A DNA stretch of 64,000 nucleotides from Pseudomonadales bacterium (GCA_023268635.1 JALQUB010000062.1:1-64000), one strand, 5' to 3'; shown: positions 42,579 through 53,182, counted from the first letter of the stretch. Notes: generated by a model not told the origin, from the letters alone. Numbers and translations are program-made.

Positions 42579-42959
42579 ATGCTGATTAACCTTCTGGCAG
42601 CGGGGCTTGGCGGTGCGATTGGCTCCATGCTTCGTTTATCTTTCGGGCTCGCAGCGAGTGCGCTATTGGGCACACGGTTCCCGTGGGCGACACTTGGCGT
42701 GAATATCATTGGCTCATTCTTAATTGGTGTGGCGGTAATTCTGATTGGTGACAAAATTCTCGCGCACGATCTTTGGCGGCCATTTTTCGTGGTAGGCCTA
42801 CTAGGTGCTTTCACGACATTCTCTTCATTCTCGCTAGATACCCTTTTGTTACTTCAGCAGGGCAATTACAATAGCGCTATTGCTTATGTCGCGACGAGCT
42901 TTCTCGTTTGCCTAGCGGCCACTCTAGGTGGCATGCAGCTAAGTCGCTTATTTGTTTAA
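42579..42959 (+). CDS. crcB: Fluoride channel CrcB/Fluc
   Basis: 126 residues from ATG 42579, preceded by a strong RBS GAGGGGAGG; the ORF-track GTG at 42552 overlaps that RBS. Four membrane helices with GGAIGSMLR, the PWATLGVNIIGSF asparagine motif and GAFTTFSSFSLD. Dimers export fluoride. No fluoride riboswitch is apparent upstream; expression probably follows lolA. The rarA gene I recall next to lolA in Pseudomonas is missing. Confidence 0.94.
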   Translation: MLINLLAAGLGGAIGSMLRLSFGLAASALLGTRFPWATLGVNIIGSFLIGVAVILIGDKILAHDLWRPFFVVGLLGAFTTFSSFSLDTLLLLQQGNYNSAIAYVATSFLVCLAATLGGMQLSRLFV

Positions 42960-42986
42960 GGCACTGCCTTGCCAACTAAGCCCTAA

Positions 42987-44284
<1,298 letters not shown>

Positions 44285-44285
<1 letters not shown>

Positions 44286-45664
44286 TGGAGCGGCTACCGC
44301 TTTTTCTGGATATCGAATCAAAACTCTGTATTGTCATAGGAGGCGGTGAAGTCGCATTCCGCAAAGCGAATCTACTTGTCCAGGCTGGGGGTAGATTGCA
44401 AGTCATTGCTCCAGATCTTTGTGCTTCAATGGAGTCCCTGTGCGGCGAGAGCCAGGCTAAAATCATCCGAGGAGAGTTTGTTCCTTCACATCTTCAAGGG
44501 GCGAACTTAGTATTCGCGGCGACAAATTCACTCGAGGTAAATACTGCTGTTAGCGAGACCGCTAAGCGGCTAGGTATTCCGGTAAACGTCGTCGACCAAC
44601 CCGAGCTGTGCAGTTTTATCGTGCCCGCCATTGTCGATCGAAGCCCAATTGTCGTGGCTATTTCTAGCGGCGGTGCGTCACCAATACTGGCACGCTCCAT
44701 CAAAGGACTCATAGACTCGCTTTTACCCGCTCGCATAGATAGGCTCGCCGCTCTGTTACGGCGCATGCGAGGTAGTGTCAAAAAACTAATCCCGAGTATC
44801 AGTGAGCGAACACGCTTTTGGGAGAAGGTGTTAGAGAGTGATATTCCGGAGTTGGTTTACTCCGGCAAAGAAGAACAGGCTAAAGAACGGATAGAGCAAC
44901 GCGCGTTACGCGCCCCTAGCGCAGTTGGAGAGGTCTATCTTGTAGGCGCTGGGCCGGGTGATCCTGAGCTGTTGACCCTCAAGGCGCTACGTCTCATGCA
45001 TCAGGCAGACGTGGTTCTCTATGATCGCTTAGTAAGCGAGCCGATACTCGCCAAGCTCCGACCCGATGCGGAAAAAATATTTGTTGGCAAAGCACGTGCC
45101 GATCATGCCGTGCCGCAAGAATCAATCAACTCGATGCTTCTTAGGTTCGCCAAACAAGGTAAGAGGGTGCTGCGCTTAAAGGGAGGGGATCCTTTCATAT
45201 TCGGCCGTGGAGGCGAAGAAATAGAAACTCTCGCCGCGGCAGGTATTTCGTTCCAAGTTGTTCCCGGCATCACCGCAGCATCAGGCTGCGCGACTTATGC
45301 GGGCATACCGCTCACTCACAGGGATTATTCTCAATCGGTACGCTTTTTAACAGGCCACATCAGGGAAGGTGGGGTGCCGTTAAACTGGGCGCTCTTAGCT
45401 TCCGAGCAACAAACTCTTGCATTTTATATGGGGCTTAGCGGGCTGGAGATAATTTGCAAACAATTGACCAGGCATGGAATGAGCGAAGACATGCCCATCG
45501 CTATAATAGAACAGGGCACAACGCGCCATCAGAAAGTCTGTGTTTCGACACTGAGGGACATTAATGAGCGTATCCAAGAATTTGATATTCAACCACCCAC
45601 GCTAATTATCGTCGGGCGTGTGGTTGCTTTGAGAGATCGGTTAAATTGGTATGGCGAAGCTTGA
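44285..45664 (+). CDS. cysG: Siroheme synthase (trifunctional CysG)
   Basis: 459 residues, GTG start. The N-terminal half has the NAD-dependent precorrin-2 dehydrogenase/ferrochelatase fold (VIGGGEVAFRKANLL), and the C-terminal half the uroporphyrinogen III methyltransferase domain (GAGPGDPELLTLKALR, KGGDPFIFGRGGEE). It makes siroheme for sulfite and nitrite reductases, complementing CysH. It is convergent with tusE, two bases apart. Confidence 0.97.
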
Positions 45665-45666
45665 GG

Positions 45667-45987
45667 CTATAAACAATTTTCCGGTTTCGGTAATCCCGCT
45701 ATTTTTGCAGCGATTTTGGCTGGGCTGCCACCGAACAACTTCATTAGATATCGACTTTGCCCCTTGTCAGGGCCATATTCCCTACGTATCAAGCTGACGA
45801 ATGCTCGATTTGCCAGTGAAACTTGGTGAACTTCGTAAAAAGCTCTTAGCGTGTTGATTACCTCCCAATGAGCATCGCCGAGATCAATCTCTTCTCGGTT
45901 AGCAAGAAATTCGGCAGCTTCCGGGTCCCAATCGTCTAAATTTAGTAAAAATCCCTCAGGGTCCAGCAGGGGAGTAAATCGCGACAC
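45667..45987 (-). CDS. tusE: Sulfur relay protein TusE
   Basis: 106 residues. The C-terminus KIAGLPKPENCL carries the penultimate cysteine that accepts persulfide from TusD. The second cysteine of dissimilatory DsrC, about ten residues earlier, is alanine here, which together with the absence of dsrAB identifies TusE. It hands sulfur to MnmA. Confidence 0.93.
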   Translation of the reverse strand: MSRFTPLLDPEGFLLNLDDWDPEAAEFLANREEIDLGDAHWEVINTLRAFYEVHQVSLANRAFVSLIRREYGPDKGQSRYLMKLFGGSPAKIAAKIAGLPKPENCL

Positions 45988-45989
45988 GA

Positions 45990-46271
45990 CTAATACCAGC
46001 TAATGCAGCGTTCGTGCTTCGTCGTCAAATCGACAAAGCCATCATAGTTTAGTTGTTCTTGCTCTGCTCGCAACGCTAACCCCCTCGCCAAGAGATCTTC
46101 AGAAAGAAAAAATTGCCTCTGCGTCGCGAAGTTGAGCATCGCGTCATCTGCTTGCGAAAAATAGACGCCGTCTTCAATAAACAACACGGCGTCAACAGAT
46201 GCCACTGCAGCTTTGAGATCAACAAAATTTGTTGTCTGGGGGGAAGTAGCTATGACGTGTAAGTTTGACAT
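45990..46271 (-). CDS. tusB: Sulfur relay protein TusB
   Basis: 93 residues of the DsrH/TusB fold (MSNLHVIATSP, AVLFIEDGVYFSQ). It forms the TusBCD hexamer. tusE begins two bases after its stop. Order tusD-tusC-tusB-tusE on the minus strand places the whole relay in one operon. Confidence 0.9.
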   Translation of the reverse strand: MSNLHVIATSPQTTNFVDLKAAVASVDAVLFIEDGVYFSQADDAMLNFATQRQFFLSEDLLARGLALRAEQEQLNYDGFVDLTTKHERCISWY

Positions 46272-46295
46272 AAGGTGCTCGTGCTAGAACTTACG

Positions 46296-46667
46296 TTAGA
46301 GGTTAATGATGTGGCCAGGCCCGGCCAGTAATGTCCGAACAGTGGCATCATCCACTACCTGTACATTAGCGATGAGATCATTGATATCGAGTTGGCGCTC
46401 CGAGAGAGAGTCTTGGAGTGCGTAGATCTTATCGATACCGTAGAGCTCCAAGGTTTCGAGCGCAGCCGCATGAGGCTTCCTATCAATCTCACTCGCTGAT
46501 TGCTCCTTCTTGAGCTGCCATACCCCGTCACCGATAAATACGTACCGGACTTCGTGGTCGAATACGGCTGCGGCAAAAGCAATATCCAAGGTTTGGCGTG
46601 CTTTATCTCCGCCGTAGGGTGTCCGTCTCGCGACTAGTGTAATTGTCTTACTCATGGGGTTGCTCAT
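46296..46667 (-). CDS. tusC: Sulfur relay protein TusC
   Basis: 123 residues (119 if the second ATG at 46655 is used). VARRTPYGGDKARQTLDIAFAAAVF is the DsrF/TusC signature. It lacks the catalytic cysteine, as usual for this structural subunit. It starts one base after the tusD stop. Confidence 0.9.
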   Translation of the reverse strand: MSNPMSKTITLVARRTPYGGDKARQTLDIAFAAAVFDHEVRYVFIGDGVWQLKKEQSASEIDRKPHAAALETLELYGIDKIYALQDSLSERQLDINDLIANVQVVDDATVRTLLAGPGHIINL

Positions 46668-46668
46668 C

Positions 46669-47058
46669 TTAGCCGAAACTCAACACGCGGTCGGTATTAC
46701 TTAAGGCATGGATAAGCGAACCCAGTCCTCCAATCTCACTGCTCTCGTAACAGCTGACAGCGCTGAGTTGGTGGCGAGTCGCTTCCTGCGTATCGATAAT
46801 GCCGCGCCTTATGGCGGAGGAGACACAAACAATAGAGGAGAGGTCGTTTTTCTGAATAAGTGCATCCCAACTAGCTGGAAGATTTTGCTCATCTTGTGGC
46901 ATCACCGTTAGCGTCGATGCATTCATGACGCCTTCACCATAGAAAAAAAGCTGCTCTATGCTATGGCCTTGTCGTAAAGCCGCCTCGGCGAATCTTATAG
47001 CAGAATGGGCGGCCTCACCGGATTGCGGTGCTGCATTAATAAGCAGCGTGTAACGCAC
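46669..47058 (-). CDS. tusD: Sulfurtransferase TusD
   Basis: 129 residues. The DsrE fold begins RYTLLINAAPQSGEAAHSAIRFAEAAL, and the sulfur-accepting cysteine lies in SIVCVSSAIRRG near residue 78. It receives sulfur from TusA and passes it to TusE. First of four tus genes, eleven bases behind the YccA-like gene. Confidence 0.93.
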   Translation of the reverse strand: MRYTLLINAAPQSGEAAHSAIRFAEAALRQGHSIEQLFFYGEGVMNASTLTVMPQDEQNLPASWDALIQKNDLSSIVCVSSAIRRGIIDTQEATRHQLSAVSCYESSEIGGLGSLIHALSNTDRVLSFG

Positions 47059-47069
47059 CTAGTAATCTC

Positions 47070-47741
47070 CTATTCACGACCGGTGAGGGCGGCGATCAGA
47101 TTTAGAAGATGAATAAATAAATTAAAGATACTCAGGTAGAGGCTAATCGTTGCCATGATGTAATTGCGCTCACCGCCGTTAACTATGCGGCTGGTATCGA
47201 ACAGGATGAACCCCGACATAAGCATGATTACCGCCGCCGAGATTGCAAGGCTCATAGCGGGTACTTGCAGGAAAATATTGGCGATCATGGCTACCAGGAG
47301 AACAATCATCCCCGTCGCTAAAAATCCCCCCAGGAAATTGAAATTACGACCGGTGGTGAGGGCATAACCGGAAAGCGTCAGAAATATTAAACCTGTACCC
47401 CCCAGAGCCTGAGCGATGATTGCTGCGCCATTGGCATAAACGGAAAGGTAGGTAGAAAGCATCGGGCCGAGTCCGGCTCCCATAAAGCCTGCGAATAGGA
47501 ACACGGCGATAAGGCCTTTGCTTGATTCAGCATTCGCTCTAACGACAAATGACATGATGAAGCCACCGATGATCATCAACAGACCAGCTCCCTGGCCTAG
47601 TCCCAATGCCATGCTGGCGATTGCACAAAGTGCGCTGAAAAATAGCGTCATAGAGAGCAGGGAATACGTATTACGAACGACTTTGTTAACCGAAGCGGCG
47701 CTCTGTTCAGCGCGGCTAGCATTAAGATTTAGCTCATTCAT
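47070..47741 (-). CDS. yccA: Bax inhibitor-1 / YccA-family membrane protein
   Basis: 223 residues from ATG 47741; the 26 additional residues in the ORF track are not family-like. Seven hydrophobic helices are separated by short loops, with the typical C-terminal DTSRIVNGGERNYIMATISLYL. YccA in E. coli modulates FtsH proteolysis of membrane proteins. Position before tusD and opposite the tRNA-Ser is the same as I recall for Pseudomonas. Confidence 0.93.
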   Translation of the reverse strand: MNELNLNASRAEQSAASVNKVVRNTYSLLSMTLFFSALCAIASMALGLGQGAGLLMIIGGFIMSFVVRANAESSKGLIAVFLFAGFMGAGLGPMLSTYLSVYANGAAIIAQALGGTGLIFLTLSGYALTTGRNFNFLGGFLATGMIVLLVAMIANIFLQVPAMSLAISAAVIMLMSGFILFDTSRIVNGGERNYIMATISLYLSIFNLFIHLLNLIAALTGRE

Positions 47742-47930
47742 GATGTCGATTCCTGTGTAAGAGATGCTATAAAAAAATTTAGAACTCGATAATTCAATGT
47801 GTGATTGCAGCTGGTTCACCGCCGCAGTTATTTAAATTCTTGGGTCAGTCTACCAGATTTCAAGGTATGGGCATCAATAAGCGTCGCTGCTTACTCCATT
47901 GGAAAATTGCTAGGAAAAGAGATTCGTTGT

Positions 47931-47958
47931 TTGACTAAACTGCGATTTGTAGTAATAT
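47931..47958 (+). promoter_or_regulatory. Promoter of tRNA-Ser
   Basis: TTGACT (47931-47936) and TAATAT (47953-47958) with a 16-base spacer, 14 bases before the mature tRNA. No other gene lies between. Confidence 0.8.
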
Positions 47959-47972
47959 TTCGACCCTGCTGC

Positions 47973-48062
47973 GGAGGGGTGGCAGAGTGGTTGAATGCAC
48001 TGGTCTTGAAAACCAGCGAAGGTGAAAGCCTTCCGAGAGTTCGAATCTCTCCTCCTCCGCCA
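47973..48062 (+). tRNA. tRNA-Ser (UGA)
   Basis: 90 bases with encoded CCA. The acceptor GGAGGGG pairs with CTCCTCC (one G-U), discriminator G. The anticodon loop CTTGAAA gives UGA. The long variable arm GCGAAGGTGAAAGCCTTCC is the serine class II feature. Confidence 0.97.
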
Positions 48063-48157
48063 TCTTATTCCGAATCTCGCCACTAGCTACTTCCTAGTAC
48101 TGCTAATCCTGCTAATCTTGTCTTGCCGCTCTCTAACAGCCTATTGTCACTCAAATG

Positions 48158-48196
48158 ACACCATAGACAACCAAATTCATTGGTCTATGGTGTTTT
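48158..48196 (+). terminator. Rho-independent terminator after tRNA-Ser, convergent with prc
   Basis: ACACCATAGAC (48158-48168) pairs with GTCTATGGTGT (48183-48193), followed by TTTT on the plus strand. It can end tRNA-Ser transcripts and, read on the minus strand, sits just after the prc stop, so it may serve both. Confidence 0.75.
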
Positions 48197-48211
48197 CCTA
48201 GGTTTGAATTT

Positions 48212-50437
48212 CTAGGGGAAACGAGCGCTTAGTTGTTCGCTACTCAGATTGATGAAATCGGCGAGTATCCTTCCGCTTTCTAATAACAGCGGATCAATTT
48301 CCTCTGCTTCCTCTTCCTCGGGAATCGATGCGCTACTGCCTGTCTCTTCATCGCTTGGTGTAGAAACTTCAGCTAATGCTGATGTGCCAGAATCTGGATC
48401 GGAGCTTACTGCTGCTATTTCCGGCTCATCCTCGGCGTCATCATCACTAATCCATTCCTTCAATGTCAGCCCTTTCAGTTGTCGGCGAAGATTTTCTGCA
48501 TCAAATTCAGCTCGCTTTAAACGTTCACGGTCAGCTTTGACGACTTCCTCATTGAGGGACAAGGTCTCACGCTCACGGAGCGTGCGTGTGCGCTCAATTT
48601 GATCCAGCAGGAAATTGAAATCCGGAGATTCCATCGCGCGGGCCGCGTGCAACTCTCTGAGAGTGGGTAAAAGAGCCTGAATAGGATTGTATGTGCGGAA
48701 TTCGACAGGTCTAACCGTGTCCCAGGGGAGGGCGCCGTCAAGATTGCTCTCTCCAATATCGTCATAGGCATCGTAAAAATCAGGGAAGCTGATATCTGGG
48801 ATTACGCCTCGGTGCTGAGTACTCTCACCGGAAATTCGATAGAACTTCGAGCGAGTCAGTTTTACCTGGCCGAAGTTCATAGGGATAATTTCTTGAACAG
48901 TCCCTTTGCCAAAGGTTTGGCCTCCAAGCACGATGCCGCGTTGATAATCTTGAATCGCACCAGCGAAGATCTCAGAAGCCGAGGCACTAGTTCTGTTTAC
49001 CAGCACGGCGAGGGGCCCGTCGTAGACGACTGTTGGATCATTATCTCCAAACGAACGGGTGAATCCACTTCGCAACCCTGAATATCTAATCTGCACAGTA
49101 GGGCCTGTCTTGATGAATAAGCCAACTAGTTGGTTAGCCTCACTGAGACTGCCGCCTCCATCGTTGCGTAGATCCATGACAATCGCATCAACGCCCTCGG
49201 CTTTGAGCTCTTCAAGTAAGTTGCGGACATCGCGTGTTGAGCTTTTAAAGTCGCTTTCTCCTCGAGCCGCTGCTTCGAAATCATAGTAAAAAGTGGGAAG
49301 GTTAATGACGCCAATTTTATACTCCTGATCGGCGTAACTTAGTTCGATGACTTCTTTCTTCGCGGATTGATCTTCTAGCTTCACGGTGTCGCGAGTAATG
49401 CTAATAGTTCTTGCGCTGCTTTCTGACACCGCATCTACCGGTATAACGCTCAGTCGTACCACTGTGTCTTTCTCGCCGCGTATTTGTGCGACGACATCAT
49501 CAAGGCGCATGCCTACGACGTCTTTGATCTCACCATCAACGCCTTGCCCGATTCCAATTATTTTGTCGCCTTCTTGTAATTCAGCCGCGCGCTCGGCGGG
49601 ACCGCCTTTGATAAGCTCAACGACTTTCGTGTATTCGTCTTCAGTGGTGAGCTGGGCGCCGATTCCTTGCAAGGACAGAGAAAGCCCCATATTGAAATTT
49701 TCTGAGTCACGCGGCGAGAAATAGGATGTATGTGGATCTACAGTGGTCGCAACGGTTGAGAGGTACGCTTGAAAAATATCTTTGCCATTGGTTTTCAAGA
49801 CCTGACTGAGCTGATTTCGATATCGTTTGCTCAGTTTCTCAATAATCTCATCTTCGGTATCACCTGTTAATCGTAAGCTGAGCACGCTATTTTTAATGCG
49901 CTTACGCCAAATTTCATCGAGCTCTTCGATGCTTGCCGCGAAAGGCTCGTCCTCGCGATCGAGAAGAATGTACTCGTCGAGCGTGAAGTCCATCTCGGGA
50001 ACATGATTCTCAATTCTGTCTATCGCGTAGATCAGGCGCTCAATCACTCTACGGTGGTATATATTGTAAATTTCAAACCCAGGTTCTACGTCGCCATTAC
50101 TCAGACTGTTATCGAGGGTGTAGCGGAAGCGCGCGATGTTTTGTACATCATCCGCTAAAAAATAGAGCTTCGACGCGTCGAGCGCCTCTAGATATTTATC
50201 AAATACAACAGAGGAAAACGAGTCATCTACACGGATGGATGAGTAATGTTTCGTCTCAAGTTGTTCGAGTAGCTCTAGTGCTGTTTCGCCATAAATAGGC
50301 TCGCTCGATAGAGGCGCATATAGCGTATCAATATCGAGTGCAGAGTTGGCTTCAGAGACGTTTTCCGCGGCGAAGAGGGTGCTGCTAAGCGCACCGGCTA
50401 TGCCTAAAGTTATGAGGGTCTGCGAGAATAATTTCAT
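48212..50437 (-). CDS. prc: Tail-specific carboxy-terminal protease Prc (Tsp)
   Basis: 741 residues with a signal peptide (about 1-24, ending LFAAEN). A PDZ domain (about 235-325), the S41 peptidase core with the catalytic serine in NRTSASASE and the lysine in GGQTFGKGTVQ, and the C-terminal DUF3340 region are all present. It degrades periplasmic proteins with apolar C-termini and trims PBP3 and the MepS hydrolase. The C-terminal 60 residues are rich in Asp, Glu and Ser. Confidence 0.95.
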   Translation of the reverse strand: MKLFSQTLITLGIAGALSSTLFAAENVSEANSALDIDTLYAPLSSEPIYGETALELLEQLETKHYSSIRVDDSFSSVVFDKYLEALDASKLYFLADDVQNIARFRYTLDNSLSNGDVEPGFEIYNIYHRRVIERLIYAIDRIENHVPEMDFTLDEYILLDREDEPFAASIEELDEIWRKRIKNSVLSLRLTGDTEDEIIEKLSKRYRNQLSQVLKTNGKDIFQAYLSTVATTVDPHTSYFSPRDSENFNMGLSLSLQGIGAQLTTEDEYTKVVELIKGGPAERAAELQEGDKIIGIGQGVDGEIKDVVGMRLDDVVAQIRGEKDTVVRLSVIPVDAVSESSARTISITRDTVKLEDQSAKKEVIELSYADQEYKIGVINLPTFYYDFEAAARGESDFKSSTRDVRNLLEELKAEGVDAIVMDLRNDGGGSLSEANQLVGLFIKTGPTVQIRYSGLRSGFTRSFGDNDPTVVYDGPLAVLVNRTSASASEIFAGAIQDYQRGIVLGGQTFGKGTVQEIIPMNFGQVKLTRSKFYRISGESTQHRGVIPDISFPDFYDAYDDIGESNLDGALPWDTVRPVEFRTYNPIQALLPTLRELHAARAMESPDFNFLLDQIERTRTLRERETLSLNEEVVKADRERLKRAEFDAENLRRQLKGLTLKEWISDDDAEDEPEIAAVSSDPDSGTSALAEVSTPSDEETGSSASIPEEEEAEEIDPLLLESGRILADFINLSSEQLSARFP

Positions 50438-50573
50438 GGTTCTCCAGTGTTGCCAAAAATACTGTGTTGGCCAAGACTAGTAGATATTGGGGCTCATAGG
50501 AAGGTTTCCCAGGGACTTGCCTGCAGATTGCCCTAATTCAGGGCTCTGTTGTGGGATTTTGCTACATCTGGTG

Positions 50574-51791
50574 TTATTTAATCTGCTTTTTGCGCGCTGA
50601 GGCATGGCGCTCGGCTCGTTCGACATCAATGTAGCGGTCTGTGATCGCGCTAGAGCCATGGCCGGCATCGTCGCGCACATGCTCTCGGGGGCGATGTTTA
50701 ACGTCCTCAGAAATGCCGGTATGGCGTAACCAGTGCACAGTCGCGTCGCTGAGTCGCTCTGCTTCGTCGTGAAAGCCTTCTTTGCGCATGGCCTCACCTG
50801 CGAGATCGAAGCAATGCTGCACGATGCTGCGAATCTGACGCGTGCTCGTGATCCCTCCTTTCCCCCGTGTTTTATGGATAAGAGGGGTAGATTCGCCCGC
50901 TGAGGGAAGGGGGCTTAGGCCTCGGGAAAGTCGATAACGCTTGAGTGCCTCTAACATCGCATCGCTCACGGAGATTTCTCGTTCCTTATTGCCCTTACCG
51001 ACTGTCAGGAACCACCAATTGCCGTCGATATCGGGCTGGAAATGCCCCATTTGAGGCTCCCAGCGTGATGTTGCGACTAATTCAGATATACGCAGGTACA
51101 TGGCAAATAACGCCTGCATGATAAATAGGGTGCGCTCATGCCTTGCAGGGTCTGCCTTGGCGAGGTTTTCGGCAGTTTCTATCACGTAATCCCACTGCAG
51201 CGGAGAGAGACGGCGGATTTTGCCGGAACCTTGTGATTTTCTAAGGAATTTGCTCTTCTGGCGCAGTTGAGAAACTGGGTTTGAGCTTAAATAAGACTCT
51301 TGAATCAGATAGTTAAAGAAACTACTTAATACTCCAAGCAAGGATTGCAAAGAGGCGGAGGAGAGCGTGTACTCACCCCCGTCAGCTGCCACGGAGCTGA
51401 CATAGGGGCGCCAATCGGTATTTGGCTCTCTTAATCCATTTTTGAAAATGAAACGCGGGGCGCCGGCTGCTGAGATCCAGCTTTTCGGTGGGTTGCGCGA
51501 GAATTCGATGAATTCTTCAATATGCTCCCGCGCAATCTGATCCAGAGAGATTTTCTTGATTACCCAGCACCAATGCAGGAAGTGTTCAATTTCTCGACGA
51601 TAAGTGCTGAATGTGTCAGGACTGCCGCGATAGCTATAGATGAACTCGCTTGCAAACTGATAGTCGTTAACGGCGTTTTCGGGAGAGCTTGCAATTAGAA
51701 ACGAAACTGAGCTAACCCGGTGTTTGAAAGGATTCTTCATTTCTTCGAGAGTATCGAAGAAGGCCGGGGGTGGCTTGGGTACTTGTGCCAT
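50574..51791 (-). CDS. Stand-alone tyrosine recombinase / site-specific integrase
   Basis: 405 residues. A SAM-like N-terminal core-binding domain (about 35-175) with an extra N-terminal 30 residues is followed by the catalytic domain. The active set is complete: R234 (LRISEL), K266 or K269 (GKGNKER), H353xxR356 (HWLRH), H378 (AGHGS) and Y387 (TDRYID). It is larger than XerC or XerD (about 300). There are no phage, ICE or integron genes beside it, and it lies between prc and a CBS gene. Probably a domesticated or relic recombinase; target unknown. Confidence 0.88.
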   Translation of the reverse strand: MAQVPKPPPAFFDTLEEMKNPFKHRVSSVSFLIASSPENAVNDYQFASEFIYSYRGSPDTFSTYRREIEHFLHWCWVIKKISLDQIAREHIEEFIEFSRNPPKSWISAAGAPRFIFKNGLREPNTDWRPYVSSVAADGGEYTLSSASLQSLLGVLSSFFNYLIQESYLSSNPVSQLRQKSKFLRKSQGSGKIRRLSPLQWDYVIETAENLAKADPARHERTLFIMQALFAMYLRISELVATSRWEPQMGHFQPDIDGNWWFLTVGKGNKEREISVSDAMLEALKRYRLSRGLSPLPSAGESTPLIHKTRGKGGITSTRQIRSIVQHCFDLAGEAMRKEGFHDEAERLSDATVHWLRHTGISEDVKHRPREHVRDDAGHGSSAITDRYIDVERAERHASARKKQIK

Positions 51792-51942
51792 AACGACTCA
51801 GTTCCGGATAAATACGCAACTAATAGCGTATCGTGTATATCGTAATAGCGCTCGAATTCTTTATGTTCCTGCGTTATGGTTTAATCGTTCGCATTGAAAC
51901 TATGAAAATGTGAAACTTGAAACAATATCTTATCCTCGTTTT

Positions 51943-51998
51943 GTTTAGGCTCAACTAGACTTAGGCTAGAATCTCGCGCTTGTTGAACAAGCCTAAAC
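51943..51998 (+). promoter_or_regulatory. Promoter with nested palindromes upstream of the CBS gene
   Basis: GTTTAGGCT (51943-51951) is inverted at AGCCTAAAC (51990-51998), and a third, direct half-copy TTAGGCT lies at 51961-51967. Inside is a -10-like TAGAAT (51967-51972) and the perfect palindrome GCTTGTT-G-AACAAGC (51978-51992) at about the expected transcription start. The arrangement looks like an operator set or a structured leader. Confidence 0.5.
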
Positions 51999-52027
51999 CC
52001 AACACTCGGAGAAGTAGGAGAGGTGCT

Positions 52028-52441
52028 ATGAACGGTATTCTGTCAGTGGACGCCTCGCAGTCGTTAGATTCGGTTGAGCTTGAAGCAGGGCTCGACGAGA
52101 TTCTGCTCAAATTCCAACAAACCGGACGCCAATGTTTACCCGTCGTTGACAGCCAGCAGCGCTGTTTCGGGGTGATCAGCAGCCACGACATCACGAAAAT
52201 TGATCACACGGTGCCTTCAATGCGTTCCCTAACTGCTTGGGAATTTTGTTCACATAGTGTGGTGGAAGTTAGCGAAGGCGCCACAGCATTGGAAGTTGCA
52301 AGCAAGATGCTTCACCATCGAGTACGGCATGTGATCGTAACCAAAGATGGCAAGATTACGGGTTTATTGTCCTCAATAGACGTCATTAGACACTGCGTGG
52401 CTAAGTATGAAGAAGAGGCGGCCTCGTCATCATCAAACTAG
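52028..52441 (+). CDS. CBS-domain-pair protein
   Basis: 137 residues from ATG 52028 behind GGAGAGG; the ORF-track start at 51980 lies within the palindromic leader. Two CBS motifs occupy most of it: CLPVVDSQQRCFGVISSHDI (about 36-56) and HRVRHVIVTKDGKITGLLSSIDVIRH (about 93-118). CBS pairs bind adenine nucleotides and regulate partners; no fused effector domain is present, so the partner is unknown. It is divergent from the tyrosine recombinase gene, 236 bases apart. Confidence 0.85.
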   Translation: MNGILSVDASQSLDSVELEAGLDEILLKFQQTGRQCLPVVDSQQRCFGVISSHDITKIDHTVPSMRSLTAWEFCSHSVVEVSEGATALEVASKMLHHRVRHVIVTKDGKITGLLSSIDVIRHCVAKYEEEAASSSSN

Positions 52442-52507
52442 GCCTAACCAACTTCACTATTTCCGGTAATCTTTATTACCGGAAATAGAGCGTTGTACAC
52501 TTAAAGC

Positions 52508-53182
52508 ATGCAAATAGACTTATTTGACGCTCAGTTAACAGACGGACAAGGCTCTGAACATTTTTCAGCTTCAACCGGTACTGTCCATCTCTTAGCAGAC
52601 CATCGACTCATCCTTTACCCACACTTCCTTAGCCCGCGAAGCGCGGCCGATTTCTTTTCGTCCATTGATGCTTCGACGCCTTGGTGGCAAGGGTCCTTAC
52701 GCATCGCAGGCAAGCAGATCGATGTGCCTCGTCTACAATGCTGGATGGGCGATCCCCATTGCTATTTTGCCTACACTGGACTTGGGCTCAGTCCCGAGCC
52801 TTGGTCTGAGCCGGTATCGGAAATAAGAAATCTCATTGAAGAGCTCACAGGTGTGAGTTACAACTGCGTCCTCATCAACAAATACCGTAACAAAAACGAC
52901 AGCGTAGCGTGGCATGCCGATGATGAGCCACAACTAGGACCTTCGCCCCAGATAGCCTCGTTGAGCCTCGGCGGAACCAGGGAATTTCAGTTTAAGTCTA
53001 AGATCGCATTTGCGCATGAGAAGCGCGCCTCTAGATTAATGAAATATACGTTACAGTTAGCTACAGGTAGTTTGTTAATCATGGAGCCAGGTGTTCAGGA
53101 ACACTGGTTGCATCGCGTTCCAAAATCGAAGCTTAACGTCCAGCCACGCATCAATTTAACATTCCGGAATATTGCGAAATGA
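52508..53182 (+). CDS. AlkB-like 2-oxoglutarate/Fe(II) dioxygenase
   Basis: 224 residues. Metal ligands H136xD138 (AWHADDE) and H202 (HRVPK), the 2-oxoglutarate-binding R214 and the substrate-side R220 in PRINLTFR, and NKYRNKNDSV match the ALKBH2/3-like bacterial AlkB group, which demethylates 1-methyladenine and 3-methylcytosine in DNA or RNA with release of formaldehyde. It overlaps the next gene by four bases (ATGA). No Ada gene is nearby. Confidence 0.92.
   Translation: MQIDLFDAQLTDGQGSEHFSASTGTVHLLADHRLILYPHFLSPRSAADFFSSIDASTPWWQGSLRIAGKQIDVPRLQCWMGDPHCYFAYTGLGLSPEPWSEPVSEIRNLIEELTGVSYNCVLINKYRNKNDSVAWHADDEPQLGPSPQIASLSLGGTREFQFKSKIAFAHEKRASRLMKYTLQLATGSLLIMEPGVQEHWLHRVPKSKLNVQPRINLTFRNIAK

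Noticed and set aside
45667-45987. DsrC of dissimilatory sulfur metabolism
   Set aside because: Only the penultimate cysteine is present, tusBCD are adjacent and dsrAB are absent, so it is TusE.
47805-48086. 93-residue ORF over tRNA-Ser
   Set aside because: It reads through the promoter and the tRNA and has no independent support.
50477-50797. 106-residue ORF overlapping the end of the recombinase gene
   Set aside because: A frame-shifted shadow of the recombinase 3' end.
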